64,000 nucleotides of DNA from Kordiimonas marina (GTDB lineage: Bacteria; Pseudomonadota; Alphaproteobacteria; Sphingomonadales; Kordiimonadaceae), in the NCBI RefSeq assembly GCF_023006325.1, contig NZ_JAINDF010000001.1, forward strand, positions 550,863-614,862. The letters are read 5' to 3'. The notes under the pieces were generated by a model, which saw nothing but the letters and a program-made list of their open reading frames with translations, searched no databases and was not told where the DNA came from. The position numbers were made by a program, and so were the translations under genes. Below, piece by piece: positions 35,273-43,769 of the stretch (position 1 is its first letter; the number at the start of each line of letters is the position of its first letter).

Positions 35273-36517
35273 ATGCTGGATCTGTCAGTGAATGAAATTG
35301 TGGTGATTGGGGCCGGACAGGCCGCGATCCAGCTTGCTCATTCTCTTCGGGCGAAAGGCTACGAGGGGGCACTGCACCTGATCGGCGCGGAGGCGTATCC
35401 GCCTTACCAAAGGCCGCCGCTTTCAAAAGCCTTCCTCAAAGGTGAGATGGAGGAAGCAAGGCTCTATCTGAAGCCCGCCAGCTTTTACGAGACCAAGAAT
35501 GTCAGCCTGCATTTGGGCACCGAGGTCACCGGCATCGACCGCGACGGACAAACCGTGGCTACCAAGGACGGCCAGACCCTGCCCTATGACCGGCTGGTGA
35601 TCGCGACCGGCACCCGCCCGCGGCAACTGCCCGAGCTTGAGGGGCTGGACCGTGTGCAGGTGATGCGCGGCATCGACGACGCCAAGACGCTGAAAGACAA
35701 AATCCCGGACCTGCGCCACGTAACCGTGCTCGGCGGCGGTTATATCGGGCTTGAGGCTGCGGCTGTGCTCCGCAAAATGGGCATCGAGGTCACGGTCATC
35801 GAAAGGATGCCACGCCTTTTGGCCCGCGTGACCGGCGATGAAATTTCCGCCTATTTCAAAAGCCTGCATGAAAGCCACGGCGTCGAGATCCTGTTTGACG
35901 CCGAAGTCGAAGAATTCGAACATGCCGGCAGTGCCCTCACCGGTATCCGGATGCAGGACGGCCGGGTAATCGGCACCGACCTCTTGCTTGTCGGTATCGG
36001 AGTCCTGCCCAATCAGGAACTGGCCGAAGCCGCAGGGCTTGAGGTCAGCAACGGTATCCATGTGGATGCGGACGCGCGCACGAACGACCCGAACATCTAC
36101 GCGATCGGCGATTGCAGTTTCCGGCCGCTTGAGGGACGCGAAGCCCCGCTTCGGCTTGAAAGCGTGCCCAACGCAATTGAACAGGCTGAAATTGCAGCCT
36201 GCCATATCACTGGCAAGCCGCGTCCCGGCTATGAACCGCCCTGGTTCTGGTCTGACCAGTATGACACCAAAATTCAGACCGCCGGGCTGTTCACGCCGCA
36301 CACCCACACGGTCATCCGCGGCGATGTAGCGGGCGGCAAGTTCGCGGTTTTCTATTTCGCTGGCGACGATTTTGTCGCGGTCGACGCAGTCAATGACCCG
36401 CAGTCTTTCATGGCGGGCAAACAGATCCTGAAGGCGGGCCTGCCTTTGAAGGCAACAGACCTTCAGGACCAGACAGTTTCAATGATGGATATTCTCAAAT
36501 CACTCAAGAACCAGTAG
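35273..36517 (+). CDS. P450-system ferredoxin reductase (FAD/NADH)
   Basis: 414-aa flavoprotein of the putidaredoxin/rhodocoxin reductase family, which passes electrons from NADH to a [2Fe-2S] ferredoxin. FAD-binding motif V-I-G-A-G-Q-A-A near residues 11-18 (last position Q-A instead of the more usual motif), NAD-binding V-L-G-G-G-Y-I-G-L-E-A near 150, and the flavin motif I-Y-A-I-G-D-C near 280. The ferredoxin gene follows after 7 bases. The pair is the obvious redox partner for the P450 encoded at 29629, on the opposite strand 4.4 kb away. Confidence 0.94.
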   Translation: MLDLSVNEIVVIGAGQAAIQLAHSLRAKGYEGALHLIGAEAYPPYQRPPLSKAFLKGEMEEARLYLKPASFYETKNVSLHLGTEVTGIDRDGQTVATKDGQTLPYDRLVIATGTRPRQLPELEGLDRVQVMRGIDDAKTLKDKIPDLRHVTVLGGGYIGLEAAAVLRKMGIEVTVIERMPRLLARVTGDEISAYFKSLHESHGVEILFDAEVEEFEHAGSALTGIRMQDGRVIGTDLLLVGIGVLPNQELAEAAGLEVSNGIHVDADARTNDPNIYAIGDCSFRPLEGREAPLRLESVPNAIEQAEIAACHITGKPRPGYEPPWFWSDQYDTKIQTAGLFTPHTHTVIRGDVAGGKFAVFYFAGDDFVAVDAVNDPQSFMAGKQILKAGLPLKATDLQDQTVSMMDILKSLKNQ

Positions 36518-36524
36518 GTGACGC

Positions 36525-36845
36525 ATGACGAAAATTACATACATCCACGCCGATGGAACCGAGCAGACGGTTGACGCCGAGGACGGCGAAAGCGTCATGG
36601 AAGCGGCAATGCAGAACGACATTGAAGGCATTCTGGCCGAATGCGGCGGCGCCTGTGCCTGTGCCACCTGCCATGTCTATGTGGATGAGGCCTTCATGGA
36701 TAAGGTCGGTACCCCCAGCGACATGGAAGAATCGATGCTGGAGTTCAACGACTACCGCCAGGACAATTCGCGGCTGTCGTGCCAGATCAAGGTAAGCCCG
36801 GCACTTGAAGGCCTGAAGGTCGTCATCCCCGAAAGCCAGTACTGA
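36525..36845 (+). CDS. [2Fe-2S] ferredoxin, putidaredoxin/adrenodoxin type
   Basis: 106-aa electron carrier. The cluster ligands are in [12 protein letters not shown] (C-x5-C-x2-C, residues about 39-48) with the fourth Cys in R-L-S-C-Q-I-K near 86. The length and the C-terminal P-E-S-Q-Y match P450-type ferredoxins. It lies 7 bases downstream of its reductase gene with GTGACG before the ATG. A strong terminator ends the operon at 36877. Confidence 0.95.
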   Translation: MTKITYIHADGTEQTVDAEDGESVMEAAMQNDIEGILAECGGACACATCHVYVDEAFMDKVGTPSDMEESMLEFNDYRQDNSRLSCQIKVSPALEGLKVVIPESQY

Positions 36846-36876
36846 TTCTATTTACCGGTATCCCGTTGCCGGTGAC

Positions 36877-36915
36877 GCGGCTGGTCAGGCACCTTGCCCG
36901 GCCAGCCGTTTTTTT
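36877..36915 (+). terminator. rho-independent terminator after the ferredoxin gene
   Basis: CGGCTGG (36878-36884) pairs with CCAGCCG (36902-36908) with an inner stem; TTTTTTT follows and overlaps the stop of the converging amidohydrolase gene. Confidence 0.88.
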
Positions 36916-38650
36916 ATTCGGCGCTGCGGTCGAAAACCTTTTCGCCATCGATAAAAGTCATCAGCACTTTGGTGGTGTGGAGGTCGGTTATCTTGACCTT
37001 GTAAGGGTTCTGTTCGGTCACGATCATATCGGCCTTCATGCCGAGGCTAAGCTGGCCGACCTTGTCACTGTCCCCCATCAGGCGGGCGCCATCCAGCGTG
37101 GCGATCTTCATGGCTTCATCAAAGCTGACGGTCTCTTCCCTATTCAGCGCCGCGCCACCACCGGGCACTTGCCGCGTCACCATGGTCTCAATAGCGAGCC
37201 ACGGATTGACCGACGGCACTACCGACCAGTCAGAGCCCATAACCACATTGGCGCCGGTCGTCACGGCCTCCCGGATCGGGATGAAACGTTTCATACGTGC
37301 GGGGCCCACAGCCTTCTCAACATCAGCGGTGATCGGCGTCGGGTACCAGATGTAGGGCGAAAACTCCCACGCCATGCCAAGCCCCCTCACGCGCGGAATA
37401 TCCGCCGGATCAACAAAGCTGTTGTGTGCCACGTCATGCATGGGGCCGCCAAAACCGTTCTTTGCGCGGGCATAAGCGACAGCGTCGATCGCCGCGCGCA
37501 CGGCACCGTCCCCCGCAGCGTGGAACTTGACCTGCAGGCCTTCACGGTCGAACCGGGCCACAGCCTCATTCAACTGAGCCACAGGGGGCAGAAGCGCGCC
37601 CTTGGCACCATGACCGTGGGCATAAGGCGCCAGCATGGCAGCGGTATGGCTTTCGGTCGGCACACCGTCCATGAAGATTTTCACGCAGTCCGGATGGAAG
37701 CGCCCGCGGGTATAATAGGCCCGGTCAGTGATCAGGGCTTCGGTGGCCTTGAGCGCCACTTCGGGCGCCGGGTTCCAGACGATGCAACCGCGCACCCGCT
37801 GCTTCAGAAGCCCCTCATCGGCAAGTTCAGCCAGCGCATCGATATTGCCGTAGCGGACAGATGCCACGATGAAGGAGGTGATGCCGTAGGACAGCATCTT
37901 GTGCGCGGAATACAGGAGCGCCTGGCGTTTTTCCTGAAGCGTCGCGGTCGGCATGTGGGTCGCGACAAGGTCTACCGCGGTTTCGCGGAACAGGCCCGTC
38001 GGCTGCCCCGCCGCATCCTTTTCGATGATGCCGCCCATGGGCGCCTTGGTCTCGGCGGTAACGCCAGCGGCCTCCAGCGCCTTGCTGTTCACCCAAATGC
38101 TGTGGTGGGCCTCGTCGGTCAGGATAACAGGATTGTCAGGCGCGGCCTCATCCAGCAGCGCCTTGGTCTGCTCACCCGCCTTGAAGGCCCCAGCGACCCA
38201 GTTGCCGCCTGAAATCCACTGCCCCGGCTTTTTCCCCGCAGCACACGCGCTGACGCGCGCCCGCACGGCCTTCGCATCTGCGCCCGGCGGCAGCGCGCAG
38301 GAGAACAGCTTCTCCATGCCTGCAAACAGCGGGTGGACATGCATGTCATGAAGCCCGGGCAGAACGGTTTCGCCGTGCAGGTCCAGAAGCGTGGTGTTCG
38401 CCCCTTTGAAATGAAGCGCCGCCGTGTTGTCCCCAAGGGCGATAATCGTCCCGTGTCGGACCGCAAGCGCCTGAACCCAACCGTCCGGCGTTTTCACCTG
38501 CGCGTTGGTGAGGATAAGGTCCGCTGGCGCATCCCGGTGACCGTCATTCAGGCCGCCACTGATATCCGCGGATTGTGCGTGCGCCCCAGCACCGCCCCAC
38601 AGGGACAGAAACCCAGCGGCCACATATAGGCTGGCTTTTCCGTATTTCAC
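36914..38650 (-). CDS. secreted amidohydrolase, YtcJ-like
   Basis: 578-aa metal-dependent hydrolase of the amidohydrolase 3 (YtcJ) family. The start is a GTG at 38650 with GGGAGG 5 bases upstream; it gives a clean signal peptide (MKYGKASLYV...GAHA), whereas the ATG at 38782 would add 44 unlikely residues. Metal ligands are visible: H-V-H in L-H-D-M-H-V-H-P, His in K-F-H-A-A-G-D-G, His in D-V-A-H-N, and Asp in M-G-S-D-W-S-V. The substrate could be an amide or cyclic imide. It sits at the border of the D-amino-acid island and could act on peptidoglycan- or peptide-derived compounds, but this is a guess. Confidence 0.87.
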   Translation of the reverse strand: MKYGKASLYVAAGFLSLWGGAGAHAQSADISGGLNDGHRDAPADLILTNAQVKTPDGWVQALAVRHGTIIALGDNTAALHFKGANTTLLDLHGETVLPGLHDMHVHPLFAGMEKLFSCALPPGADAKAVRARVSACAAGKKPGQWISGGNWVAGAFKAGEQTKALLDEAAPDNPVILTDEAHHSIWVNSKALEAAGVTAETKAPMGGIIEKDAAGQPTGLFRETAVDLVATHMPTATLQEKRQALLYSAHKMLSYGITSFIVASVRYGNIDALAELADEGLLKQRVRGCIVWNPAPEVALKATEALITDRAYYTRGRFHPDCVKIFMDGVPTESHTAAMLAPYAHGHGAKGALLPPVAQLNEAVARFDREGLQVKFHAAGDGAVRAAIDAVAYARAKNGFGGPMHDVAHNSFVDPADIPRVRGLGMAWEFSPYIWYPTPITADVEKAVGPARMKRFIPIREAVTTGANVVMGSDWSVVPSVNPWLAIETMVTRQVPGGGAALNREETVSFDEAMKIATLDGARLMGDSDKVGQLSLGMKADMIVTEQNPYKVKITDLHTTKVLMTFIDGEKVFDRSAE

Positions 38651-38764
38651 ATCATCCTCCCACGCCCCGAGCTTACCGTACTTTATGCCGGGAACCTCAC
38701 CGATACCATAGGCACCCTCTTTCACCTGACAATTCCGGACAGAATTCCGGGCTATACCGACCAT

Positions 38765-38792
38765 AAAAAATGGCGCCCGCAATGGGGCGCCA
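38765..38792 (-). terminator. rho-independent terminator of gapR
   Basis: TGGCGCCC (38771-38778) pairs perfectly with GGGCGCCA (38785-38792); on the minus strand TTTTTT follows (38770-38765). Confidence 0.93.
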
Positions 38793-38823
38793 TCTGAAAC
38801 TTTTGTGGCCGTGGGCCGCGGGT

Positions 38824-39096
38824 TTATTCCTCGCCCGCGGGTTCCGGCAACTGGCCGCCTTCAACGGCGTGCAGGTAAACATCCAGCAGGCTTTCCTGCT
38901 CCTGCCGCTCGGCCTGGTCCATTTTGCGGACCGCGATCACTTTCCGCATGATCTTGGTATCGAAGCCTACGGCTTTCGCGCCGGCATAGACTTCCTTGAT
39001 ATCTTCGGCGATGCCTTTTTTCTCTTCTTCGAGACGCTCGATGCGTTCGATGAAGGACCGGAGCTGTTCGCCCGCAATACCGCCTGCTTGAACCAT
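38824..39096 (-). CDS. gapR: GapR-like nucleoid-associated protein (DUF2312)
   Basis: 90-aa protein matching the alphaproteobacterial DUF2312 family, whose Caulobacter member GapR binds overtwisted AT-rich DNA ahead of replication and transcription. Seen are [16 protein letters not shown] (coiled-coil helix, residues 12-30), D-I-K-E-V-Y-A-E-A-K-like [13 protein letters not shown], and [11 protein letters not shown] chose the ATG at 39096 because GGGAG precedes it; the longer open frame is not needed. It has its own terminator. Confidence 0.9.
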   Translation of the reverse strand: MVQAGGIAGEQLRSFIERIERLEEEKKGIAEDIKEVYAGAKAVGFDTKIMRKVIAVRKMDQAERQEQESLLDVYLHAVEGGQLPEPAGEE

Positions 39097-39182
39097 GGTG
39101 AAAACTCCCTCGTCTACTATCCTAAAGGCCATGCTGGCCAAAAGGTCATTCTGTTCGGCGCGCACTCTAGCCGTGCGGACGC

Positions 39183-39231
39183 GCCCATTCAATCTTGAAC
39201 TCACATTTCAGCAGACAAAATATCAGGGGCC
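39183..39231. repeat. about 47-base element shared with 61970-62019
   Basis: TTCAATCTTGAACTCAC is identical here (39188-39204) and at 61978-61994, followed in both by ACAAAATA and AGGGGCC at the same spacing. The core TTCAA-TC-TTGAA is a small palindrome. Here it lies upstream of gapR in inverted orientation; the other copy is upstream of glpD in direct orientation. Operator, promoter element or small repeat family are all possible. Confidence 0.55.
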
Positions 39232-39232
39232 T

Positions 39233-39676
39233 CTATTCAAGGGAGATCAAGGTGGTCGTCCCCTTAATCAAATCGCAGGCATTCAGATAGTTGGACCGGA
39301 AATCATTCAGCTCAGCAACGCATCGCCCGACAAATTCGAGCATGAAATCGAACTCACCGGAGAGGGAAGCCATCCGTATCACCTGCCGTTGTTCGGACAA
39401 ATTCTCCCGGAACGACTGTAGCGTCTGGGCATCCTGCCGTTTCAGCTTCACAAAGATGAAGGCTGTGACATCCATGCCGACGGCTCTGCGGTCAACCTCA
39501 AGCCGCCAGCCGGCATAAGCCTGGAACCGCTTGAGCCGCCGCACCAGTCGCTGGGCATCTCCGCCATGCTGCTGGAGAGCGCCGCCACCAACCATCATAT
39601 GTTCGGTGGGCGCGCGCAACAGCTCCGCCAGCAAGGTCCGGTCCCTGTCCGCCATCCACCGTGTCTGTTGGGTCAC
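39233..39676 (-). CDS. Lrp/AsnC-family transcriptional regulator, atypical DNA-binding domain
   Basis: 147-aa protein. The C-terminal half is a normal RAM (AsnC_trans_reg) effector domain with V-T-A-F-I-F-V-K-L, S-G-E-F-D-F-M-L-E-F-V and F-R-S-N-Y-L. The N-terminal region begins D-R-D-R-T-L-L-A-E-L-L as in Lrp, but the recognition-helix region (about residues 30-45) is Gly/His rich and lacks the usual V-G-L-S-x-S pattern, so DNA binding may be unusual. The start is a GTG at 39676 with GGAG 7 bases upstream. It is the last gene of the dgc operon and probably senses an amino acid. Confidence 0.8.
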   Translation of the reverse strand: MTQQTRWMADRDRTLLAELLRAPTEHMMVGGGALQQHGGDAQRLVRRLKRFQAYAGWRLEVDRRAVGMDVTAFIFVKLKRQDAQTLQSFRENLSEQRQVIRMASLSGEFDFMLEFVGRCVAELNDFRSNYLNACDLIKGTTTLISLE

Positions 39677-39729
39677 GATTTTTCTCCGCTCAAGCCGGGC
39701 GTCCCATGACGGCCCGGCACACCCTGTCC

Positions 39730-41637
39730 TTAGAAATACTGCCACCCGAGCATGTTCCAGTAATAATAGAACAGGCTGAGATACACGGCCGCGAGCGCTA
39801 CGAGGCTATAGTGGATCCGGCGGCCCATCGTCCAACGCCCGCGGCGCCAGACCCGGACCGCACACCAGACCACGCCCAGCATCATGAGAACCGCCACCAG
39901 CGTGAGTGTCTGGTTCACGGCGAAGATGGTCGGGATGCCTTCATAGAGCGTTTCACCGTAGCTTGCGACGATGACACCAAGGGCGATCAGATACAGAAGG
40001 TTGACGCCAGCCGCGGCCATGGAGAAACGAATGGCCATACGGTCAGTGCCATCCATAGCCCGATAATCCTTGCGCCGGTAAATCCAGCCGGTGAAGACGC
40101 TGAGAAGGATCAGAATGCACACGAGGGGCAGCACCAGGGTGAATAGCTTGCCTTCGAAGGCAGGCGCGCGGCTGAGCGCCATGAAGGGCAGAAAGTCGAA
40201 ATAGAGATCCTGGACCTTGCCGTCCGCGTTCCGGCCGAAGGCGAGCGTGCGCGTGCCGTCCACCTGGCGGAACAGGTCCTTGCCCACCTCAACATACTGG
40301 CGGGGCTCGAACACACCGCCGATCATCAGCGTGTTCTTGCCGGTGGGCGCAACGGTAACGCTGCCGCCCAGGATTCCCCCGGCCTTTTCGATGGTGCTGA
40401 AGTTCCGGCGCCAGAATTTATACTCACCCGCATAGGCCTCCGCGCGGCTATTGAAGTCGGCAGGCGGCGTGATCTGTTTGAGCGGCATAGGGTAATAGTG
40501 ATCGTAGAACGACTTGATGAACTGGTCGCGCCCGTGGCGGCCTGTCTCGGTCGCGTAGGAGACGAAAATGCCGAGATGCTCGGCCTCATCCAGCATCAGG
40601 TTGGTGTGGAACTGCATGGTGTCGCCGCCATGACCGATCAGCCTGTGGCCGTTCAAATATTCCTCATAGAAACCGTGCGCCATGCCCGGCAGGCGCTTGT
40701 CCGCCTGAAAGAGGACGGAATGCATCTGTTTGGCGGTGGCCTCCTTCAGAAGGCGCACATCACCGAAGCGGCCATTATTGAGATGCATGATCATGAATTT
40801 TGCCATGTCATCCGCGGTGGAGGACATGGACCCCGCCGGTGCAAAACTGGAGATGATTTCGAAAGGCTGGGCTTCTTCGCCGCCCATCTTGCGGGCATAT
40901 CCGACGGTCCGTCCACCCATCAGCGCGTCCGGCAACGGCTCGCGGAACGTGGAATGGTTCATGCCCAGCGGCGCGAAAATATTCTGCCGGATATAGTCGG
41001 CAAAAGGCACACCAGACACATTCTGGACAATGAGCCCCGCAAGCGCGACAGCATAGTTCGAATAGGAGGAATAGGCCCCCGGCTTATTGACCCGCTTGGG
41101 GATATATTTCGCCATCGCAGCCTGAAGCGGCAGGCTGGTTTTAGGGTCATAATTGATCAGATAGCCAAGCGCGCCATCCTCGAAACCGGCGGTATGGGTC
41201 AGGATATGCCTGAGCGTGATCGGCTCCTTGAAGGTCGCCGGGATCTGGAAGGTCTTCAGATATTTATTAACGTCGGTATCAAGGTCCAGGTTGCCGCGCT
41301 CCACCTGCTGCATCACAGCAGTCCAGGTGAACAGCTTGGAGGTGGAGCCGATCCGGAAGGTGCTTTTATCGGCGGTCGCAGGAATATGACGGTCGATATC
41401 CTGCGTGCCGTAAGCCTTGGAAAAGATGAGCTTGCCGTCCTTGACGATGGAGACCGTCATGGCCGAAATGTCCAGGAGGGACCGCTGGGTGGCGACCATG
41501 GTATCGACAAAGACATCAAGGTCTTTGTACCCGCCGAACGACTGGGCCGCTTTTTCAGGCTCCTGCGCCTGCAAGGCTCCCAGGCCACCAAACATGATGA
41601 GTACAACCGCACACACTGCCTTCAGTATCTGTTTCAC
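39730..41637 (-). CDS. membrane-anchored serine hydrolase (beta-lactamase/D,D-peptidase family), copy 1
   Basis: 635-aa exported protein. The GTG start at 41637 (GAGGAG upstream) gives the signal peptide VKQILKAVCA...LQAQ. The penicillin-binding domain has the catalytic S98-T-S-K101 and Y192-S-N194 motifs and the L-T-H-T-A-G-F segment. The C-terminal ~170 residues carry four or five membrane helices ending in Y-Y-W-N-M-L-G-W-Q-Y-F. Relatives include D-aminopeptidases, D,D-peptidases and esterases. It follows dgcA by 52 bases in the same operon, so cleavage of D-amino-acid peptides at the outer face of the membrane is a good guess. It is a paralogue of 50485-52365. Confidence 0.88.
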   Translation of the reverse strand: MKQILKAVCAVVLIMFGGLGALQAQEPEKAAQSFGGYKDLDVFVDTMVATQRSLLDISAMTVSIVKDGKLIFSKAYGTQDIDRHIPATADKSTFRIGSTSKLFTWTAVMQQVERGNLDLDTDVNKYLKTFQIPATFKEPITLRHILTHTAGFEDGALGYLINYDPKTSLPLQAAMAKYIPKRVNKPGAYSSYSNYAVALAGLIVQNVSGVPFADYIRQNIFAPLGMNHSTFREPLPDALMGGRTVGYARKMGGEEAQPFEIISSFAPAGSMSSTADDMAKFMIMHLNNGRFGDVRLLKEATAKQMHSVLFQADKRLPGMAHGFYEEYLNGHRLIGHGGDTMQFHTNLMLDEAEHLGIFVSYATETGRHGRDQFIKSFYDHYYPMPLKQITPPADFNSRAEAYAGEYKFWRRNFSTIEKAGGILGGSVTVAPTGKNTLMIGGVFEPRQYVEVGKDLFRQVDGTRTLAFGRNADGKVQDLYFDFLPFMALSRAPAFEGKLFTLVLPLVCILILLSVFTGWIYRRKDYRAMDGTDRMAIRFSMAAAGVNLLYLIALGVIVASYGETLYEGIPTIFAVNQTLTLVAVLMMLGVVWCAVRVWRRGRWTMGRRIHYSLVALAAVYLSLFYYYWNMLGWQYF

Positions 41638-41689
41638 TTGATGCTCCTCGCGTTCCCCAGGGCCCATTGCCCCCTTGTCCGAACCGGCG

Positions 41690-42679
41690 CTATCCCCAAA
41701 GCGCGCCACTCGGCACTTCAACCACCCCAGACGTGCTGTAAAACAGGGGATTTTCAACATCCCGCGCCAGCACCAGAGGGCCGTCGATATCAATAAAATC
41801 ACAGAATTGGCCGATGACATAGGCCGGCGCCATCGAGAGCGACGAGCCTGACATATTCCCGACCATCAGCCGCTTGCCATGCTTGAGGGCCATCTTGGCC
41901 AGCTCCAGCCCCGCGGTAAGCCCGCCGCATTTATCCAGCTTGATGTTGATGACGTCATAATAGTCGGCGACGGCGTCGAACTCATCGGCATGGAGGCAAC
42001 TTTCATCCGCCCCAATCGGAAGCGGTGCCCTGTAGCCCGCCAGCTCTTCATCCGCCCCGCGCTTGAGCGGCTGCTCAATCATTTCGATGCCAAGGCTCGC
42101 ACAGTGCGGGGCATATTCCTTCAATTCTTCAAGGGTCCAGCCCTGGTTGACATCGATAATCAGGCTGGCGTCCGGCCGCACAGCCCTGATAGCCTCCAGC
42201 TTGAGGATCGGGTCTTTCCCGTCCAGCTTGATCTTCAACTTATTATAGGTGCCATAGTCGGCCGCGCATTTTGCCATTTCGTCCGCACTGCCGATCCCGA
42301 TGGTATAGACGGTCTTCAGGCCTTTAGGCTTAAGCTTCAACCGGTCCCAGACACTGATGCCGGACAGTTTCGCCTCAAGGTCCCAATAGGCACAATCGAG
42401 CGCGTTGCGGGCGCCCCCGGGCGGCAGCAACTTCTGCACGTCTTCATGGGACAGGCCTTGCTCCACATCCGGCTTGGCATAGTCCAGAAGGTCCAGCATG
42501 ACATCCGCGGTATCACCGAGATAATAGACGCCCACACCCTCGCCGTGCCCCTGCACGCCATCCTTTTCAAGCGTCACCCGAACGGTATCGGTGGCGGTGA
42601 AGGTATAACCGGTGATCACGAACGGCACCCGCATCGGGAAGGAAACTTTTTCAAAACTGATCTTCATATCATTTCTCAT
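41690..42679 (-). CDS. dgcA: N-acetyl-D-glutamate racemase / dipeptide epimerase-like enolase (DgcA)
   Basis: 329-aa enolase-superfamily enzyme. Catalytic features are K-L-K-I-K-L (K-x-K base), I-I-D-V-N-Q-G-W (first metal Asp), I-E-Q-P-L (Glu), G-A-D-E-S (Asp/Glu) and N-I-K-L-D-K-C-G-G (second Lys). By sequence alone it would be called an L-Ala-D/L-Glu epimerase. The directly preceding DUF1611 gene makes the pair the recently described D-glutamate catabolic couple, in which DgcN acetylates D-Glu and DgcA converts N-acetyl-D-Glu to N-acetyl-L-Glu. The start is 42679 or 42667; neither has a strong ribosome-binding site, and translation may be coupled to dgcN. Confidence 0.85.
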   Translation of the reverse strand: MRNDMKISFEKVSFPMRVPFVITGYTFTATDTVRVTLEKDGVQGHGEGVGVYYLGDTADVMLDLLDYAKPDVEQGLSHEDVQKLLPPGGARNALDCAYWDLEAKLSGISVWDRLKLKPKGLKTVYTIGIGSADEMAKCAADYGTYNKLKIKLDGKDPILKLEAIRAVRPDASLIIDVNQGWTLEELKEYAPHCASLGIEMIEQPLKRGADEELAGYRAPLPIGADESCLHADEFDAVADYYDVINIKLDKCGGLTAGLELAKMALKHGKRLMVGNMSGSSLSMAPAYVIGQFCDFIDIDGPLVLARDVENPLFYSTSGVVEVPSGALWG

Positions 42680-42688
42680 GCTGGGGCC

Positions 42689-43726
42689 TCACGCTGAGGC
42701 AGACTGTTTCTCATTCAGGGTGGTCAGCCGGGCGATGATGCTGCCGGTGCCATTTTTCAGCGGATCGACGCAGGGCAGCCCATGGCGGCGCGACAGGTCG
42801 TCGAGATAGGCCGCGCGCTCATCGTCCGAAAGGTGAGCCGTGTTCACGCTGATGCCGACACATTCGATTGCCGGATTGGTGAGCGATCCGAGTGCGACCG
42901 TGCGGTCGATCACCTGTGAGATTTCCGGCACCGGCATATGTTCCCAGCCTGAAATCGTCTCGCGTCCCGCGTCATGACAGACGACAAATGCATCAGGCTG
43001 GGAGCCAAGCAGCAAGCCCAGACTGACGGGCGCATAAGCCGGGTGGAAAATGCCACCCTGGCCTTCGATGACGTCCCAATGGTCTTCCGCGTTCGCGGGG
43101 GACAGGAGTTCCGCGGCACCGACCACGAAATCCGAGACCACGGCATCGATTGGAATACCGCTGCCCGCGATCATGATGCCTGTCTGGCCGGAGGCGCGGA
43201 ACGTCGCGTTCAGGCCCTGTGCCTTCATGTCTTTTTCCAGCTGAAGCGCCGTATATTTCTTGCCGACCGCGCAATCGGTACCGACCATCAGCACCCGCTT
43301 GCCGCTCCGCTTTTTTCCCGACCCGACCGGCAGGTGGACAGGCGGAATACGTACATTCACGAGCCGCGCGCCCGATTCCTCAGCCGCCTCAGGCAAGCCC
43401 TCCACCGCAGACAGAGACGAATGCAGCCCGGCGACGATATCCAGGCCAAGGCCGGCCGCTTCAAGGAGCACCGCCACCCATTCATCCGGGACTTTTCCGC
43501 CAATCGCCGCCGTCCCGATCACGAGGGAGCCCACACCGCGCTTCACGGCTTCACCCAGCGTCATGTCCGGCACGCCAAGATCCGCAATGCCGCCGGGCAG
43601 CCGGAGTTGGCCCAGGCACAGGTCCCGCCGCCATTCAACAAGCCCAAGGCCGGTTTTGGCGAAAGCCTGCCGGGTCTCTCGCCCCAAAAAGATAAGGTAA
43701 GGCCCCTTAAGGGTGATCGTATCCAT
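42689..43726 (-). CDS. dgcN: D-glutamate N-acetyltransferase, DUF1611 family (DgcN)
   Basis: 345-aa cytoplasmic protein of the DUF1611 family. An N-terminal Rossmann-like domain is followed by a P-loop domain with G-T-D-C-A-V-G-K-K-Y-T near residue 150 and G-Q-T-G-I-M-I. Members paired with a dipeptide-epimerase-like gene have been described as DgcN, acetylating D-glutamate with acetyl-CoA in marine bacteria. The gene lies 43 bases after the transporter gene and 9 bases before dgcA. If active, it lets the cell feed D-Glu into the N-acetyl-L-glutamate pool. Confidence 0.85.
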   Translation of the reverse strand: MDTITLKGPYLIFLGRETRQAFAKTGLGLVEWRRDLCLGQLRLPGGIADLGVPDMTLGEAVKRGVGSLVIGTAAIGGKVPDEWVAVLLEAAGLGLDIVAGLHSSLSAVEGLPEAAEESGARLVNVRIPPVHLPVGSGKKRSGKRVLMVGTDCAVGKKYTALQLEKDMKAQGLNATFRASGQTGIMIAGSGIPIDAVVSDFVVGAAELLSPANAEDHWDVIEGQGGIFHPAYAPVSLGLLLGSQPDAFVVCHDAGRETISGWEHMPVPEISQVIDRTVALGSLTNPAIECVGISVNTAHLSDDERAAYLDDLSRRHGLPCVDPLKNGTGSIIARLTTLNEKQSASA

Positions 43727-43769
43727 ACCGTTCGTCCTTTACTGCAATACCGTCTTTGGCCCTTTGGCC

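Noticed and set aside
41690-42679. Muropeptide L-Ala-D/L-Glu epimerase (YcjG) assignment
   Set aside because: The fold fits, but the adjacent DUF1611 gene makes the DgcN/DgcA D-glutamate pair a better explanation; not fully excluded.
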